Assembly: GCA_000711775.1 (NCBI GenBank)
Contig: ARYC01017923.1
Span: forward strand, 1 to 64,000
Origin: Oxytricha trifallax
Taxonomy: Eukaryota > Ciliophora > Spirotrichea > Sporadotrichida > Oxytrichidae
Direction: 5' to 3'
DNA length: 64,000 bases
In this document: positions 31,890-47,300 of the stretch, one piece after another
How the letters are laid out: each line of letters starts with the position of its first letter
Position numbering within the stretch: the stretch's first letter is position 1
The notes under the pieces: model-generated
Databases searched by the model: none
Told to the model about the DNA's origin: nothing
What the model saw: the letters and a program-made list of their open reading frames with translations, nothing else
Translations under genes and position numbers: made by a program

Positions 31890-34800
31890 ATGGCTGAGTT
31901 TCACTCTTTACTATTTAGGAAATAATTCTATTATTGTTAGCGCTCGCTCCTAATTTGTTATCAACTGATTTATTACTAGCTATGTTATTGGTTTTTACAG
32001 CTGAATTAGTGGTGTATAATTAAGCACTTGGCTTATTCTTTACTGGTGCTGTGGCATTCTTTCTATCATTGTTGTTTTGAGCTTTATCGTTGCTTACGAG
32101 TGTTCTCTCTGAGGATCTGACTTAACCACCCTCCTAGTCACTGGTCTCATCATCTCTTACCGAGTCTTCTTTTTCGTATTTCTTCTACATAGCACCTGTT
32201 ATTTTAGCAATAAAATATAAAAAGATTTGGCTATATTCTAAATTTATTTTCCTTTGTTGATCTAGTTTTGACCCAGTTTTTGAGAGATCTTTGTCAAAAT
32301 TCATTTTGGTGTTTTAGCTTGAATTTTCTTCATCTTTTATTATTATATAATATTTAAAATATTAATCATCAGAGCCTGAACTGCTGAAACTGTCGCTCTC
32401 GCAATGAATAATCTCCGAATGCTGAGCATCAATAATAGTAAATTTATGTATTAATAATTATTATAAAATCGCCTCTTACTGATAGACGATTGTTAACTGC
32501 CACTTAATTAATTTATTTATTGTTAACTTCATTTTTATGAGGTGATGGCCCTTCGAATGGTCTTTTCGGTTGCTACTATTAGTAAATTTCAACATTTTTC
32601 TCATAATCTTTATTTAAAAAAAACATAGTATTTAAAAAGGAATATTGAACTGGATTTTAATTTTTAACTGAGTATGGTCTCTGTTTAGATTGCTCCTCTC
32701 TCAATAATTTCTCGTCTTTAATACCAGTTCTCTCCAAATCCTGTTGATTACCTATTTATATTTGGCTAATTAAAGCATCTTTAGTTTATTAATGTAATCA
32801 ACTACATGGCAATTCATTTATAAATGGAATGTGAATATTTAATTGAATAATCTGAGACATCATACTGCTTGGCTCTGCCAAACGAGGGACCATTTTAGAA
32901 TCCCTCTTGATTCTCCTCATCTTTGCTTTTTAGCTCTGCCTGAGTAGTGGGACTTTTATCTACTTTATTTATATAAATAATAGCATAGAGTAATCGATAA
33001 TTGAATATATAGCATCTAGGTATGCTTTTGACCTATCTTTAGCCTTATCCTTTTTACTCTTATTTTTCTGATTATCGCTTGCACCATCCCCCTGCTGCCT
33101 CTTTAGCTTCATTTTCCTTGCACTTTCTCCTGCATACTATAATTACTGGAACTAAAATTGCAATAAGTATAACAGGCACACAAATACCCTCTACGATTCC
33201 CATTAAGGTATTATTTTACAAGAATTTATCTGATAGCTTATAAATAGTGTAATTTTTTAATTAAATGAATAATCTAGGACATACCAGTGTCACTGGATGA
33301 ACTGGTTTAAGTAGTATTATTATTAATTGGAGGATCAATTACTGGATCAGGATCAGTATTATTAATTGGATTTGTATCATTAGGTTTTGTGTTATTAATG
33401 GGTTCCAAGGGGTTTGGGCAGAGCTGGTATGACATAGCTGAGGCATAAGAATCATTACAGAGAACCATGTCGAAATATGAAATTCATTCGGTGCTCTAAG
33501 GGTTAAAATTACCTTTCTAATTCTCACAGGGCAGGCATTTTTCATCTTAATAGTATTAGTTGAATAGGCACTATCACATTAATAAAATAACGACGAAAGT
33601 TATCCCTCAAAATTGTTCTGAATAAAAATCATAGTGATAATTAATTATTATATGTGGTGAAATTAGTCAAAGTCATCCAGGTTGATTTATTGGTTGTGAC
33701 GTTTGTAGTTTAATTTGTGGGACTTTAAATGTAAGTTAAATTTTACATAAATATCATAAATCCATCATTTTAAGCCAAACCATTTTATGTATTGTCAGGA
33801 AAGTAGTTATTAAAGTTTGATTTCTGTAGAGAACATTTGTGCCAATGACAGTTTAATAAAGGTTTATAGTAGTCGCTGCCATCACAGGCTTAGCTGTAAA
33901 AATAAATCGGTAGTTGTATCTATTTATCTGATCAAAGTAATATTTCTCTCCTATGTTAATTACCCCAACGTTAGATGTCCGATTGTACTCAAAGAAGAGA
34001 GTCATATTGTTAAGTGTTGTCGTAGTACTAGTAAACTATTTCAATAAATACTTTTTTTAAAATTATGGTTAGCATAGATTTATTTGTGGCATTTGGACTA
34101 AGAGGTTAAAGATAACTATAAACCTGGATTCTTCCCACATTATTATCGCAAGCAGTGCAAACAGTTAAGAAAAAATTTCAGCTAAACTAAAAAGTTGTGA
34201 TTGATTCAATTTTCTATATAGGACAGTTTCAACCATTTTGATGTTAGTTATATAACCTGAGGTATTAGTTGTTACATTGAGAGTAGTGTTCATTATTTCT
34301 GTGCCGTTCCCCCAATAAAAATACTTGCCAGATTAATCGAAATAGTAAGTTCTGTAGTTTGTCAGATTTCTTCTTTGAAAATATCTAGTCTATGCAGGAC
34401 CAGAGTGCGAAAAAGTTAAGCAAAAATTATAACTTCTTATCACCTTATTTTTGATTAATTATTGCAATAAATTGCCTTCAAATTAACTTATTAAAATTTG
34501 AGTAAAATAAATGAAGTTATGAAAGTGTCGTTGCTTAATTTCGAAACCCCGCCCTGACTGTTGCTTCCTCCCAGTAGCATAAAATCTTCAATATATACTG
34601 AAGCAGCTGTGGTGGCAATGGGTATATCATATGTACTAAACAAATCAGTGAAAGTTGGGACGGTCTGTGAATCGATAGATAAGGTTTGCGCTTTAAATCT
34701 TTTTGAAATTATTTGAAATACATTCTAAGATGGTGTCTGGACTGTAGTCTGATTCAATGGGTCTAAAGGTAAATTATAAAAAATATCAAGTAATCTCATA

Positions 34801-35215
34801 GATTTTAAAGAATTTTATTAATAAGATAAGATAACTTAAGTTTAAGAGTGTAAAGTGGGTCCTAATTTTGAAGCTAGAAGTACTTTTTATCGCAGTAAGT
34901 TACTCTCAAAGGCAATTTAAAGTAAAATTTATTATATTTTTGAATTATGCTATCGATGGTAATCTAAATAGGTGCTGGTCTTTAAAGTAATAGGTTGAGA
35001 TTAGTATATATTGATTTGAATACTTACCAGAAAAGAGTTATGATGCTGTGGATTTACAGTTACTCAATTAGCTCTAAGTCATGATCGACTACACTTCTAG
35101 ACCCTGACAAGAAAGTATATTCAAAGTAGTCAAAAGTAACAAAGTATAAAGTGGGTTTCTAGTTTTCATCGATGCTGTTTCTTAGAATTTAAGTTTTGAT
35201 GAGTAATAGGTGTAT
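31890..35215 (-). CDS. type I membrane protein in about a dozen segments
   Basis: Reading leftward from 35215: extracellular-type blocks rich in Thr, Asn, Tyr and aromatic residues (e.g. PTLYFVTFDYFEYTFLSGSR, TDLFSTYDIPIATTAASVYI, MTLFFEYNRTSNVGVINIGE, ACPVRIRKVILTLRAPNEFH), then a Pro/Asn stalk (DPDPVIDPPINNN, about 33330). Next a single transmembrane helix (VCVPVILIAILVPVIIV-like, about 33140-33210) followed by Arg/Lys. Then a charged, Ser/Asn-rich cytoplasmic tail to about 31890. Spacers of 40-100 bp are A+T-rich introns or IESs. At least two one-base shifts are seen (about 33470 and 33120, the latter in an A-run). The family is not recognised. Topology is inferred from sequence. Confidence 0.55.
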
Positions 35216-35539
35216 TTAATCATAAAATAATTAAAAAATACAAATTCAATTTTATGTAATTTTCTTAGATAAATCTATTCCCCTAATTGATGAAGTTTTT
35301 TATTGAGATTCCATTAATTAATTTTATTATTTGTTTTTAAATTTACTTTAAAATATTGTTAAACTCTTAATAGTTTTAGTTTTAATTTATCACATATATT
35401 TCAGCTTTTATTGATTGTGGCACTAGACATTATTCAAATTTATTATCATTTCTCTATAATATTTTGCATGAGATACCAAATAATAAACTATTATATATTA
35501 TTACCATTGATAAATTATAAATATAAATTAAATAGAGTA

Positions 35540-38500
35540 AACAAAAACATGATAGATGACCACTATGAAGATGATTTGAATGAGCACAATGATTAATTTG
35601 AAGAAGAGTATTGTAATATATATATATATATGTTTTATTCTTATTTACTTATTTAATTATAAATATTTTGGCAGTACTCCATATATTAAATTAAGTGATA
35701 TGATAAATTATATAGGTGAAATAATTATTTGACAATACCAAAACGACTTCGATGATATTAATAACTCAAGAACAAATAAATTAGACTAAAATATTGTAGA
35801 AAATCCATTTGTTAATAAGTTTTCTAATATATATCCAGATAAAAACCAAATGATAAAAGATGATAAGGCCATTAATAGCTATCAGTTACCAAATGATGAG
35901 ATCAAAGATACAAATCATAATTCCAAATTTGATAATAAAGTCTCTATAAATAACTAGAAATTTGGTTAGTAAAAGGCTAATAACTAAGACAATTACTATA
36001 GTGATGAATTCGATGAGGAGATTAATGAAATTACAAATATTAAGGCTAATAAAGCACCTATTCAAGAAAATAAGAGTAAGATTTTGATAATCATATAAAT
36101 TTTTTACATAAAAGTCAAATATATCGTTGAGCGTGAGGGTAGTTATATATTTGAGTTGAATTTATTTATAATTAAGCTTTTAATGTCAAAAAACAAGGCT
36201 ATGGAGTCTAACAATAATTTAATAAAGATAACAAACACATCTAAGAAACCAGTTTTAGTACTATTTAAAATAGTAAAATTCCTCATTAATTTACAATATA
36301 AATTATAGTCCAACTCGGAGAGCATGCAAAATCAAAATGGAATTAATCTAAACACGCAGGTAAGTATAAAGATATATGTTTATGAAAAGAAAAATGGATA
36401 TAGTTAATAAATAAAAATTCACTCTAAAACCAAATAAAAATAATATGAAAGAAATCAGTTTTCATTATTAAATATTATTATTTGTAGAATTTTGCGTAAT
36501 CTAGCAGTTGATAAAACAATGCAGCACAAATTTTAGCTAAATCTTAGGTTAACTTCTTTGGATAACGATAGATGTCAAGAAAATTATTAAGGTTTTAATA
36601 TCTTTAGATAATTTTTTATACTTATCAAATAAATAGATCATTTTAACGATTAAATAAATTACGACATTATAATAAATCTTAAAATATAGTGAACCCCGTA
36701 AAATTGAATCCTTAGGGCGGAATTATAAACAATTAGCTGTTTAACCCCAAGCAATAGATATTAAAAACAAGATAATTTAACTTTTTTATTTACTAATAAA
36801 CTTTAGTAACCGTAATCTCGTTTGAGTACCTCTCACTCTTAAAAGCATCTGCTTAGAGGGCCTATTTAGGTAGTAATTTGATAAATTTTGGTGGAACTCA
36901 GATAAATCTAAATGGGATTAATAATTTCGGGTTGATGAGTAACTTAGGCTAGAATTTTGCAGCTACTCAGGGAGGACAATCTGGAAACGGATTTGGAAAC
37001 TAGCTAAATATGGGAAGTACCTTAACGAGTGCAGGAGTCATTTATAATCAAAACTTGAAGCAAAAGCTTTCTGGATCTGGAAGTGTTTTAAATTTAGGAG
37101 GCGGTTCTGGCATCAAGAGTGGAAAAATTAAGGCAGAATATTTTAAAACTTTGATTAAAAACGGATCAGGTTTGAGTTCTAATACATTTAATAACAATAC
37201 TGGTTCTGTCTAACATGATACATAATAAGATTCTGAAGGAATTAACCCTTCAACTAATAACCACTTTGGTACCTAATCGCAAAAGGATAGTACTAACTGA
37301 GGGACTTCAAATCATCATGGATACTGGTCATCCACAGTTAATAGCAACAATCACCACAATATTAAGAATGAAATAAACAACCCACTGTATTTTATATTAA
37401 ATAGCATAGTCCAGATTTAACCAGCTTAGTAACCCTAATTTATCAACGGTATATTTGGCTCTTCAATTGGAAATCAAAACTTCACTTAATAGAAGAATCA
37501 ATTTTTATATTTTCTTTATGTCCAGGTTTACATAGAGTTTTCTCTTAATAAGAACTTCCAGGTCATTAATAGCTCATTCCTTAATAACGAGATGGCTATC
37601 CTATATAGCAAAGGATTGTACTAAAGTAGCAATAAATCGAGAAATCTTTACTAGCCTAGAAATAGGAGGCAATAGTTAGAGGCCTATGACAAGAGGTGTT
37701 GAAACTTTTTTAGGCTAAAATAATCATAATTATGCTTCAGTAAGTCCAATCAAAATCTTCTCCCTAAGTACTGACATATATTTAAAAAATGAATTTGATT
37801 TCTAATAGTTTTATTTTATAACTGCAACACCCCAGGGTGATATAGAATTCAATCCAAGAATAACCGCATAACTTAACGCCAATCATCAAGCTTTCCAAGG
37901 CTCCCTAAATTCTAAAATCCTTCAATTAATGTAACAAACGTAAAAACCATCAACTGGCTATGGGTCGAGAGCAGCCTAAAAAGCAGCACATAATAATTTC
38001 ATATAAGCAACCCAGGGCACACATAATTAATTGCTTACTTAATTTAATCCTAGTCCTGTGACTCCTCAGAAGACTTAGGAGACTTAACTTCATAGATTAC
38101 TAAAGAAGAATTTCAGAGTTTTATATAATTTTATATTAAAATAAGCATTTTTTGGGTTAAATTTCAAATTTTATTAGAGTTAATGCATAGAGTAGTGTAG
38201 GTGGTAGACCAGAAGGTAGAAACTAGATAAATTATCAGAGTAAAAACGATAATGATAGCAAGGAAGACAAGTAAGCTGAAGCCGACAAACAAGATAACAA
38301 CGAAGATGATGAACTGCTTTCTAGTATTCATTCAATCTTTCCTCCTAACTAAATTAAAAAATATCATATTTATTCAAAAAATAATAACACTGAATAAATA
38401 ATTGTAATATAAGAAATGATTAATCAACACAATAAATCTACTTTAAATGATATTATGGTTTCTATCAGCAGATGTTACAGTGAAAAATTAAGTTATTACT

Positions 38501-38645
38501 AATATAATCTCAAATTAAAATCATATAATTAATATAAGAGTTTGAAAAATTCTAAAAAAATTTAGGCGAATTCAGTTTAAATTATTGTATTTTTACTTAA
38601 TTATCACAAATATATAAATATTCTTAATTATTAAACTTTTATTTG
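35540..38645 (+). CDS. Asn/Gly/Gln-rich hypothetical protein in segments
   Basis: ATG at 35550 (MIDDHYEDDLNEHNDQFEEE), an acidic Asn-rich block to about 36085, a block 36184-36359 ending in a GT-AG intron (36360-36487, GTAAGT...TTGTAG). Then 36488-36620 and 36680-37490 with Gly/Asn-rich text (NFGGTQINLNGINNFGLM, SGSGSVLNLGGGSGIKSG). Further blocks: 37830-38110 (TPQGDIEFNPRITAQ ...) and 38180-38645 with an acidic patch (DSKEDKQAEADKQDNNEDDE). In-frame TGA at 36509-36511 (after SSS) and 37298-37300 (after STN) interrupt otherwise clean frames. No domain recognised; likely disordered. Confidence 0.5.
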
Positions 38646-38834
38646 AGAATCTATCTTTAGTAGTAGTTTATATGATCATGAAGCAAAATCTTAATTATAT
38701 TTAACAAGTCCTTAAATATCAGCTGATTTCTTGCATTTTATTTGAATTATTATGTTAATTGCAAATTTTAGTATTTTGTAATTCATACTATTTCATCAAT
38801 AGTACTAATATATGTTTAGATCTGTATCCTATTT

Positions 38835-40660
38835 TCATCTAGATCTCTCTTTTTGTGATCTAAGTTTCTCCCTCTATTAAATATATTTGTCATTATCTAT
38901 ACTATATGATGGAACTCTAGATTGTATATTGTATAGTCCAAATACTTTTCTTTATTTCTTTCTAGAACATGTGTAAAAGGAATTTGTTTAATTAATCTCC
39001 TTAATATTGCTAAAATATTATGATTCCAGCCTCTTTAATTAAAGAAATGTTGTTGTTCTTAATATATATTTTGATTGTTATAGAAACTGTTTGATTTCAC
39101 TCAGGAATGGCAAGAAGTGTTAAAAAATCGCTTTGGCAGTAGACTTAATTATTGTTTAATTCCTGGTGTGTATATTTTTGAGAGATTTCTTGTTTATTTC
39201 TGCTGGCTTTTCGCTAACCTGGATGAATTAAAAGCCTAGGATTGTTTTGGGTTTATTTCAAGAAATAATTAAAAGAATAATACCATATATAACCTTCAGA
39301 GAGTTGGCAATCTTCAAGCTATGTATTTTCAAATTGTGAGAGAGAGTACCATAATTTTCTTAATCAACTGCACTTATAAAACTTTGCTTAATATCACAAA
39401 ATCATTTCTAAATTCCTCGACTTCACATTCCAGGCGAACTCGTTTTAATTTGCCTGAAAGTGTTATAATTTAAGAATCTCTTTAGATTTTAATTTAAAAT
39501 GTAGATTTTATTTTACCCAAGAGATTAGCTATCAAATTAAGATTTTTTATTTATCATTGAGTCTTTTTGAAACAATTAATTTGTAGTTTTAGAGAATCTG
39601 CTTTTCGTGTCTCTTGTTGATAGATTTATATATTAATTCCTATCATCATAGAATAAAATTCAAATAAAATATTATGAATTTATTCCAATCTGCTTTTGAA
39701 ATTAACTGATTTTGTGTGATGTCTCTCTTGACAGCTTCAAACCATTAGATTTTCTTCATAATGTGCTAAGTTGTGTTGACATCCTGGTCTTTAATTGCTT
39801 TATTAAATACAGTGTATTTCGTGTTCACAAATAAACTGGACTAAGCTCTTTATCTTTTCTGTTGCTTCCTTTTCACCATCAATTCTAATTAATTGAACTC
39901 GTTTGGATTTAATGTATGGTTAGTTAGAGAAATGAGATTATTTGAATTAAATTAGCTTGAATTTGGTAGAACTATGTTTAAAGTTACATTTAATAGAAAT
40001 AAATATAAATTAAAAAATTGAAATTATTATATTTCCAAAAATGAAGTCTTACATATAATAAGTATAATTTTTAAAGTGGAATTCTATAAAAATTCAGATT
40101 TTATTTTAGAAGAGTGACCCTTTTACTCAAAATCAAAGTCATTAATTATTTTAACAGTATCCTTGGGTATAAATTTTAATTTTAATTTTTAAGTTTGCAG
40201 ATTCGATTATTACTATTCTTGCTAGATCTCTTTATTTACTGTGTGATCCATCAGTTATTCCAAATGTTATTTTTACTATTTCTAATCATTTTGCAATAGA
40301 TTTTTAATACTTACATATAACTATATTTTATTTAATAATTTCTATTATTCGATGTATTTTATAAATTTAAACATACTGATTTTACTGGCAGCTTTCCAAA
40401 GAATCATTTAACACATTTTGTAATTAACTTTTATCTTATTTTTGAGTATTTCCAACATATTATTAAAGCAAATTATATCTTGATTATTGATGTCTTTTCT
40501 TTACAATTTCTTTCATTTATTATTATTGAATTTATCATAGTCTTATGCCACTTTCTTATCGATTTCTTTTTATTATTAAAAGTATACTTATTTCTTATCA
40601 ATTTTTAAGTAATTCAGCAATTCCTTTATGGAAAGCTAGGTAGTTTTTATTAAATTCATT
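38835..40660 (-). CDS. coiled-coil, Gln/Lys-rich protein in segments
   Basis: Minus-strand blocks: about 40660-40380 (NYLAFHKGIAELLKN; DYDKFNNNK, TGA, KKLQRKDINNQDII...), 40310-40195 (QKQQKQHLEQLMDHTVNKEI), 40185-40110 (IINDFDFEQKGHSSKIKS), 39925-39720 (RVQLIRIDGEKEATEKIKSL; TKYTVFNKAIKDQDVN), 39450-39330 (RVRLECEVEEFRNDFVILSK), 39160-38835 (KAIFQHFLPFLSEIKQF...). Heptad-like spacing of Leu/Ile with charged residues suggests coiled coil. One TGA and at least one one-base shift are seen. No known family. Whether all blocks belong to one gene is inferred from strand and order. Confidence 0.4.
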
Positions 40661-40679
40661 TCTGTTTTAATTTATTCTT

Positions 40680-41390
40680 ATTTTATTTCTTAATTCGCAG
40701 TAAAATTAATATATTAACATATACTCATCTTTAAAATTTGATAGTTATTTACATATGAATTATATACAAATTTCTATTCTTATCAAACTTTAATTTTTAT
40801 AATTATAATAAATTATCCTAATTAAATTGAAGCCAATCCTATTAAATAACAACAGACACAAGCAGGGGCTTTCAAACAATGAGATAATTTTAATTTTTAA
40901 GAAATGATCGAGATGAGGAGAATTGCTTTAATGATATGTACAAGACATTGTTTTCGAGTCTTGAATGTGTGTAAAAAACTACATCACAAATACTATATAG
41001 TCGATATTAGTTATAAATGAAGGATAGTAAAACGTTTAAGAAAAAGAAACCGCTTAGTAATAGTCAATTTTAACGTTGAAATAATAATTGTTTATTTATA
41101 GTATATGATAATTTATCTTTTTTCTTAAGAAACATGAATAAGTCATTAAAAATACTTTATAATTCTTTCGATGCAAGTTATTCTAACGATTTAATAATAT
41201 TTAAATTTAATATTAATCTTTAATATTTATATGTGATTAATAGATTTAAAATTAATTCAAATATAAACTAATAAATCTAAAATTTTAATTAATTCATAGA
41301 TATATTTCTATAATTAATTGAATAGAACCAAGATAATTACTCTATCAATATTTTGTCAAGAATTTAGTAAACTTTATAAAATTAATAAAT
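40680..41390. other. A+T-rich region, no gene seen
   Basis: Intergenic between two minus-strand genes. No supported feature. Confidence 0.35.
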
Positions 41391-41394
41391 AACA

Positions 41395-44300
41395 TTATAA
41401 AGTATATCTTAATATAAGTTTAATTACTATCCTCTCTTCATCTTTGGTAGCTTCAAAATCCAAAATATAAAGAAGTCGGTTTGACAGAAGCATTTCTCTC
41501 TTCAGTCTCCTGAAAATGTCTAAAAATTGGTATAAAATATAAATGCAAAACTTACTGAAAACAAAAACCAATAGCACCAAGACAGTAATTAATAATCATA
41601 TTTTGGTTTTCAGTTTTACCAATCATATAATCTTATCTAAATATTAAAATTTATTAAAAGTAATAAAGAGGAAAAGAGCAAATATCAATATGAAGGTAAG
41701 TTGCTTCTTGTAAATATCATTATCAATGCTTTTAATTGCCATATCATTAAGGTCATTTAATGGCTGTCCAAGTATAATCTCAATGATATTCAGTAATGGC
41801 GGCAGTATTTTAAACTTGCTTAACACAAACTCCACTGGCAACTCATCATTTACATTTGTATTAACGAAGTTTTCGTATTCAATGCGAATTTAGTATGTAA
41901 CTTTATAGGCTGTCTAGAATATATTTGTTAGCCAGGTCGTAACCAAGCCGTTATTGTAGGTTTTTCATTTTTAAGGAGTTACATTACCAGGGTTAATGAC
42001 AAATAATTATGAGTATATTCAATGATATTCCTTAAAATTTCATATAAATATTATTGACAGCATCAGGTCTAAATAGCTCATCACAAAATTATCCACTCTC
42101 CAGAAATTCAATGTAATCAAGCACCTCACTCAAATATTCTTGTCTCTATTTTCTATTCTAATTTTGATATTAATTTTCCTGTTCATAGCACAGATTCTAG
42201 TAGTAGTTCATTATTTCATCTAAGCCTTTGTTTATATAGAGGGGTTCATTGAAAATTAAGGTTTCTGTCACTCCATGAATCACGTTCTCCACGCAAGATT
42301 AGCGGTAGAACAAATTAAGATGTAAATTTTGGAAGAATAAACAATAATTTCCCATAAATATTACTTAAACAGAACAAAAGAATGAGGATGTCTATACTTT
42401 CTGTGAGTGTGTTAAAGTCTCTCTGACTGAGTAAATAAGTACCCAGGAAGTATGCTCCAAAACTCAAGGCAATCACGCATATTCCCAGTGACTGTTTAAT
42501 CATTTGGGATCTTATGTTTTTGTTAAAACTTTCCTCCATCTATGTGACTTAAGTTGCCTGTCTTCTTATGTTTGTCATACCAGTATCAATAAGTTAATTG
42601 AAATAAATGAATATCTCTATCAACACTTTTCTTGTTTTTCCTAGATTTCTTAACGCTACTTTTGTCTGAGTCTTTTTCGTCATCTTTCTCATCTTGCTCT
42701 TTTAAATCATTCTAATTGTTATTTATCTAGCTATTTTTTCCATTTTAACCAATTTTACTCTTTTTATTTCAGTTGCTTTCTCTATTTTTGTTTTAGTCTA
42801 AACCTTGCTTTTATTGCTTAGTTTCTTCTTCATTACATTAATAATAATGATACTAACTTCCAATATTTACATTATGTTAATATAATTTTATCATTAAATT
42901 GCTCAATCAATTCATCATTATTAATAGTTTTAGACTTTTTACCCCCAAAATTATTATTGTTGTCATTTGAGGGATTTTTGGTGTCCTGCTCCTCTCCCTC
43001 TGGCTGCATTATATAGTCGTTTTGAGATCCTTAGAGCTTGCTACTAGTAGACTAAAATAATATAATTTAGAAATATTGTAGAGCTGTTCTTGGAGTTTAT
43101 TAGCAATAAATTTTGAAACCTCATTATCCTGTTTATCATGCTTTGCTTCTTATCTTTCTGTATGTTAAAGAATATTCTCATAAAATATTAAAAAGATATT
43201 AACTATTCCCAAAAAAACATGAAATTTATTTGACATAAGATAAATATTGAACTCTATAATAAATTCTACCAAAGAGTGGGATAATAACTATGCAGCAGAG
43301 TGCAACAATACCAACACAAATCCATGTCATTATTGATTAGAAATTGATTTTGCTCTAAATTGAGCCCTGTTTTAAGTTGTTATAAGTCTCAGCATAGATC
43401 TACATGAAATAGAATAAATCCTGGTTGTTATTTTTATTCAAATATCAATGAGTTCCAGTTTATTTATGATTAATGTATAATCCTTTATGAAATTAAGTGT
43501 AAATATATATTTTGCTATTCTCAATTAGGAAGTAGCCTTTTCTTTCGATTAGAGAGGCAGTTGTAGACTCAGTATTTTCAATGATAAAATAAGTTAGTTT
43601 ACTCTTTAGAATTTACTTGCTCTTAGCGATTGCCTCGTTCATTAAATCAAAACCATAGTCTGTGTATACCATCACTGCTTGTGAAATGTGAACTTTAATC
43701 AAAATACATGTCACATTAATAATACAATAAATAATTAATCTTGTTGTTGAATGTGATTTTGGTTTATCTTAAAGACGTGTCGATTTCATCATTTGAACTT
43801 AAAAACTTCAATTTTACTTATCCTAAATCATTGTCAATTTCTTGATTTAGTTATCCAATTTAAAAAAAGAAAAATGAGATGATTTGGTATGGGAAATCAG
43901 TTTTAGAAAAATGTTGATTAGGGCAAAAAATTTACTCTAATATATTATTTTCAAAAAAATCAGTAACAAAATGTCTACTATCTTAAAGCTAGGACTTGTA
44001 GTATTTCTTATTAATCTGAATACCAAACTTAAGAAAATTTATTATAAATAAAAATTAAAAAGTTAAAGTAAAGGTTAAGTTTAGAGCAAAATTATTTTTT
44101 ATTAAAGGGATGTGAAAATTTCTATAATAATTTTATAATTTTTACTGAAATAAAGGTTGCTCTTAGTATTGAAAAGAGGAAAAAAATAACAGCGATAAAT
44201 ACTAGTTTCTAAAATTCTTTTGTCTTGACGTTTATAATCCTGATTTAATTTAGTTTATGTTGTGATAGAATAAATAAAATTTAGTATCATAAATAACTTA

Positions 44301-47300
44301 ATAGTTACCCAAAACGAGTTAATTGATTCGCATGTCTTCAAGCACTTTGTCTAATATTTTGCAATATACAGTAAATTTATCTTCAACCAACTCATTCTTA
44401 TTTGGTATATTACCCATCGCTATGTTAAATAAACTATCATATTTCAAATTAAGTGATGTATAAATTTCATAAAATCCTGTTGAAGAGTGATCTTGTCATA
44501 ACTCTGGTGGTGCTGATAGAATTCAATCTTTGCAGTGCTTCATTACTGACCTGGATACTCTGCCTTGCATCTTAGAAATTATTCTGAGTTAATACCAATG
44601 TCATGGTGCTCGCTGCGGTTACTAAGACTATTACAATTAACACTAATTATAGAACAAATTTCAGTGTACTTGGGATCTTAGTGCTAAACTTAAAAAATAT
44701 TTTCTTTACAATTGAGGAAAGACTTAATGGTGAATAAATTTTTAATAATTGTTTTATAATTGTGAGCAGTTTATTGACTGAATTATTTTAGTGACTAAAC
44801 TTTTACATAAGTGACATAGAACTAGAGCTAGTTGAAGTCTAACTGCTTAAGTCGAATTCTTCAACATGATCTTAATCTGTGCTTGAGTATATTCCTTAGT
44901 TGTCATTATTTGATTTCACGACTATGCCTGGTGATATATTAATTAATAATTAAATATTTAATAAAATTCAAGGTGTATAGGGAGGGCCTTCCCCAGGGAC
45001 GAAAGAGACCGTCTGTCCATTTCATTTATATTCCTAGTTGCTCCAAATTTTGAGTTATTGAGACCACCCTAGAGAGAATTATTAAACTTTGTTATTATTT
45101 CATTTTGATGGTTGCTTGCAAACATCGCTTTCAGTTAAATATTAAAGTAAAATATTACTTTATGATAAAGATTCAACTGCTTATAAACTAATTAATGTAT
45201 TATTCAGTTAAAATCTTTTGTAAACCAACTATATAGAGTTGAAGGCCACCCTTCATAAACCTAAGTTGAAAGAATTTTAGGCAAAAAGTAGAAGTTATAT
45301 AATTGTAATTATGATTTCTATACATTTAAAAATTCTCCCAAAAATTTCCTAAAAACAAAATTAATTTTAAATACATAGTAAAAAACATAGTTATTATAGA
45401 TTTAAGAGTGGTCGTTGCTTGTATCCATCTATTTTAAAGATTTTATTTAAGTAACACTAAACTATTCTAAAATGAATTAACACTTTGATTATATTTTTCA
45501 TTTTTAAATATATTTATTTGCAATAGTTGTTGTAGTTTCTATATTCATTATTATCATGCTAGTTAACTTCTAATAAATTAAATTCATGTTAAATTATAAA
45601 ATTTTAATTAAAATATGAAATTAACCAGATGGTTTTCGAATTTAATTTGAACTAAAAATTCAGTTCACCCCTGTTTAAGTCTTGTGGAAATATCAGATTA
45701 GCTAAATAAGAATAAGTCATCAATTTTTGGGGTATTTCCCTCTGTCTACTTGAAAGACCTAATAATGGCATTTGACAATCCACATATAATTAATCTAAAA
45801 AATTGTTACATTAAAAATTTTAGGAATTATTTTTTATCGATTGTCATTAGATAAAATTGTTGTTTATTATAACTGTCGCAGATTTTTAGTGATTTCATTA
45901 ACAAATAGTTGCGAATCCACAATCATAAAGCCAGTTTAGTTTATAAACAATGTCTTCCTTGTCCTGCTCAAATAAGTTAAAATCTTCGTTTTCATCTACT
46001 AGAAGTATCATAGTCTTGATGTTTTAGTGGTTCACGTTCAGATATAGCTCAACTGGTTTCATAAACATAAAATAATTTTATAGGGTATGAATTATATAAA
46101 AATTTATGCGTAAAAGTAATTATCATGTAGCCAGATTTGGTCTTCATAAACAATTAGACTCTCTTGCTTAACAAGCCATATTTATCAGTTATCATGAATC
46201 TATCGATAAATTTGTGATGATTTTCTGCGATTGTTGAAGGCATTAATTGATTTATTTTCATTCCAGTCATATCATTTTGATCGTATTCAAGCATTTTATA
46301 TGATTTATGATAATAAAGACTGAAAATTGATTATAAAATTATTTAAGTATTCCTATACATTTCTATTTAATTATAATGAAAATGCATCTTGCAGATTGGT
46401 TTATTAGCGAATGTTATCTCCATAGGTTTCTTAAGATTCAAATTAGCTATAATTAACCCTTTCTCTCCTGTAAAATCCCTTTCTCTATAGTCTCTGGCCA
46501 ACTTCCTAGTCTAATGAGCATGTCTAGATTTCTTAATCTCCAGTATATGCTCTTCATTTTTAAACACCACTAGTTTGTAAAATGCTCCCATCATTAAGAA
46601 AACTTTTATTTCTTTTCGATCTCCCTATTTTAATTCTATTTCTTGGTAGAGTTTGTAGATATTCTTGATACCATCAGATATTTAGATACCTTTTTAATAG
46701 ATGCTTGTTGTTTCCTTTTCGTGGATCATGTTATTCCAGAATCTCTAAATGCTATTACATTTTATATAAGCTTTGAATATTGTTTATATTATGTATTTTT
46801 CATTATAAAAGGCATGTTAAAATGAAAATTCAGATGTAAATCATTATTCTAATTCAATCAGAGACTCTATCCAGTTGTTATTTAAACCCAGCATATAATT
46901 AGTTTAAATCAAGCATTTTTTGTAAATCAATTTACTTTAACAATGAATCTTCTTTTTACTATGATTTTACAATTAATATACTCTCAAAGAACTTTTAATG
47001 TAATATTTTAATATCCTGGTAGTGCACATTATTTAAAATCGAAATCTAAATGTAAATATCTAATAATTTAACTAATTCTTATATAGAAATTTAATGAATT
47101 ATTGATAAAATTAAAGAGAAGGAAATGAGCCAGGAAATTATTCTTAAAGATCTTTATAGTGAAGTCTATATCCTCAATATATCAATCTTGAAGTCTCTTA
47201 CTTTCTCAGTGATAAGGTGATATTTGAAGAAATGCTTAATCAAATTTTTATGGTTTTTCTCTCTACGTTTCTGATTCTTGTAATTTATCTCAATTTCGTT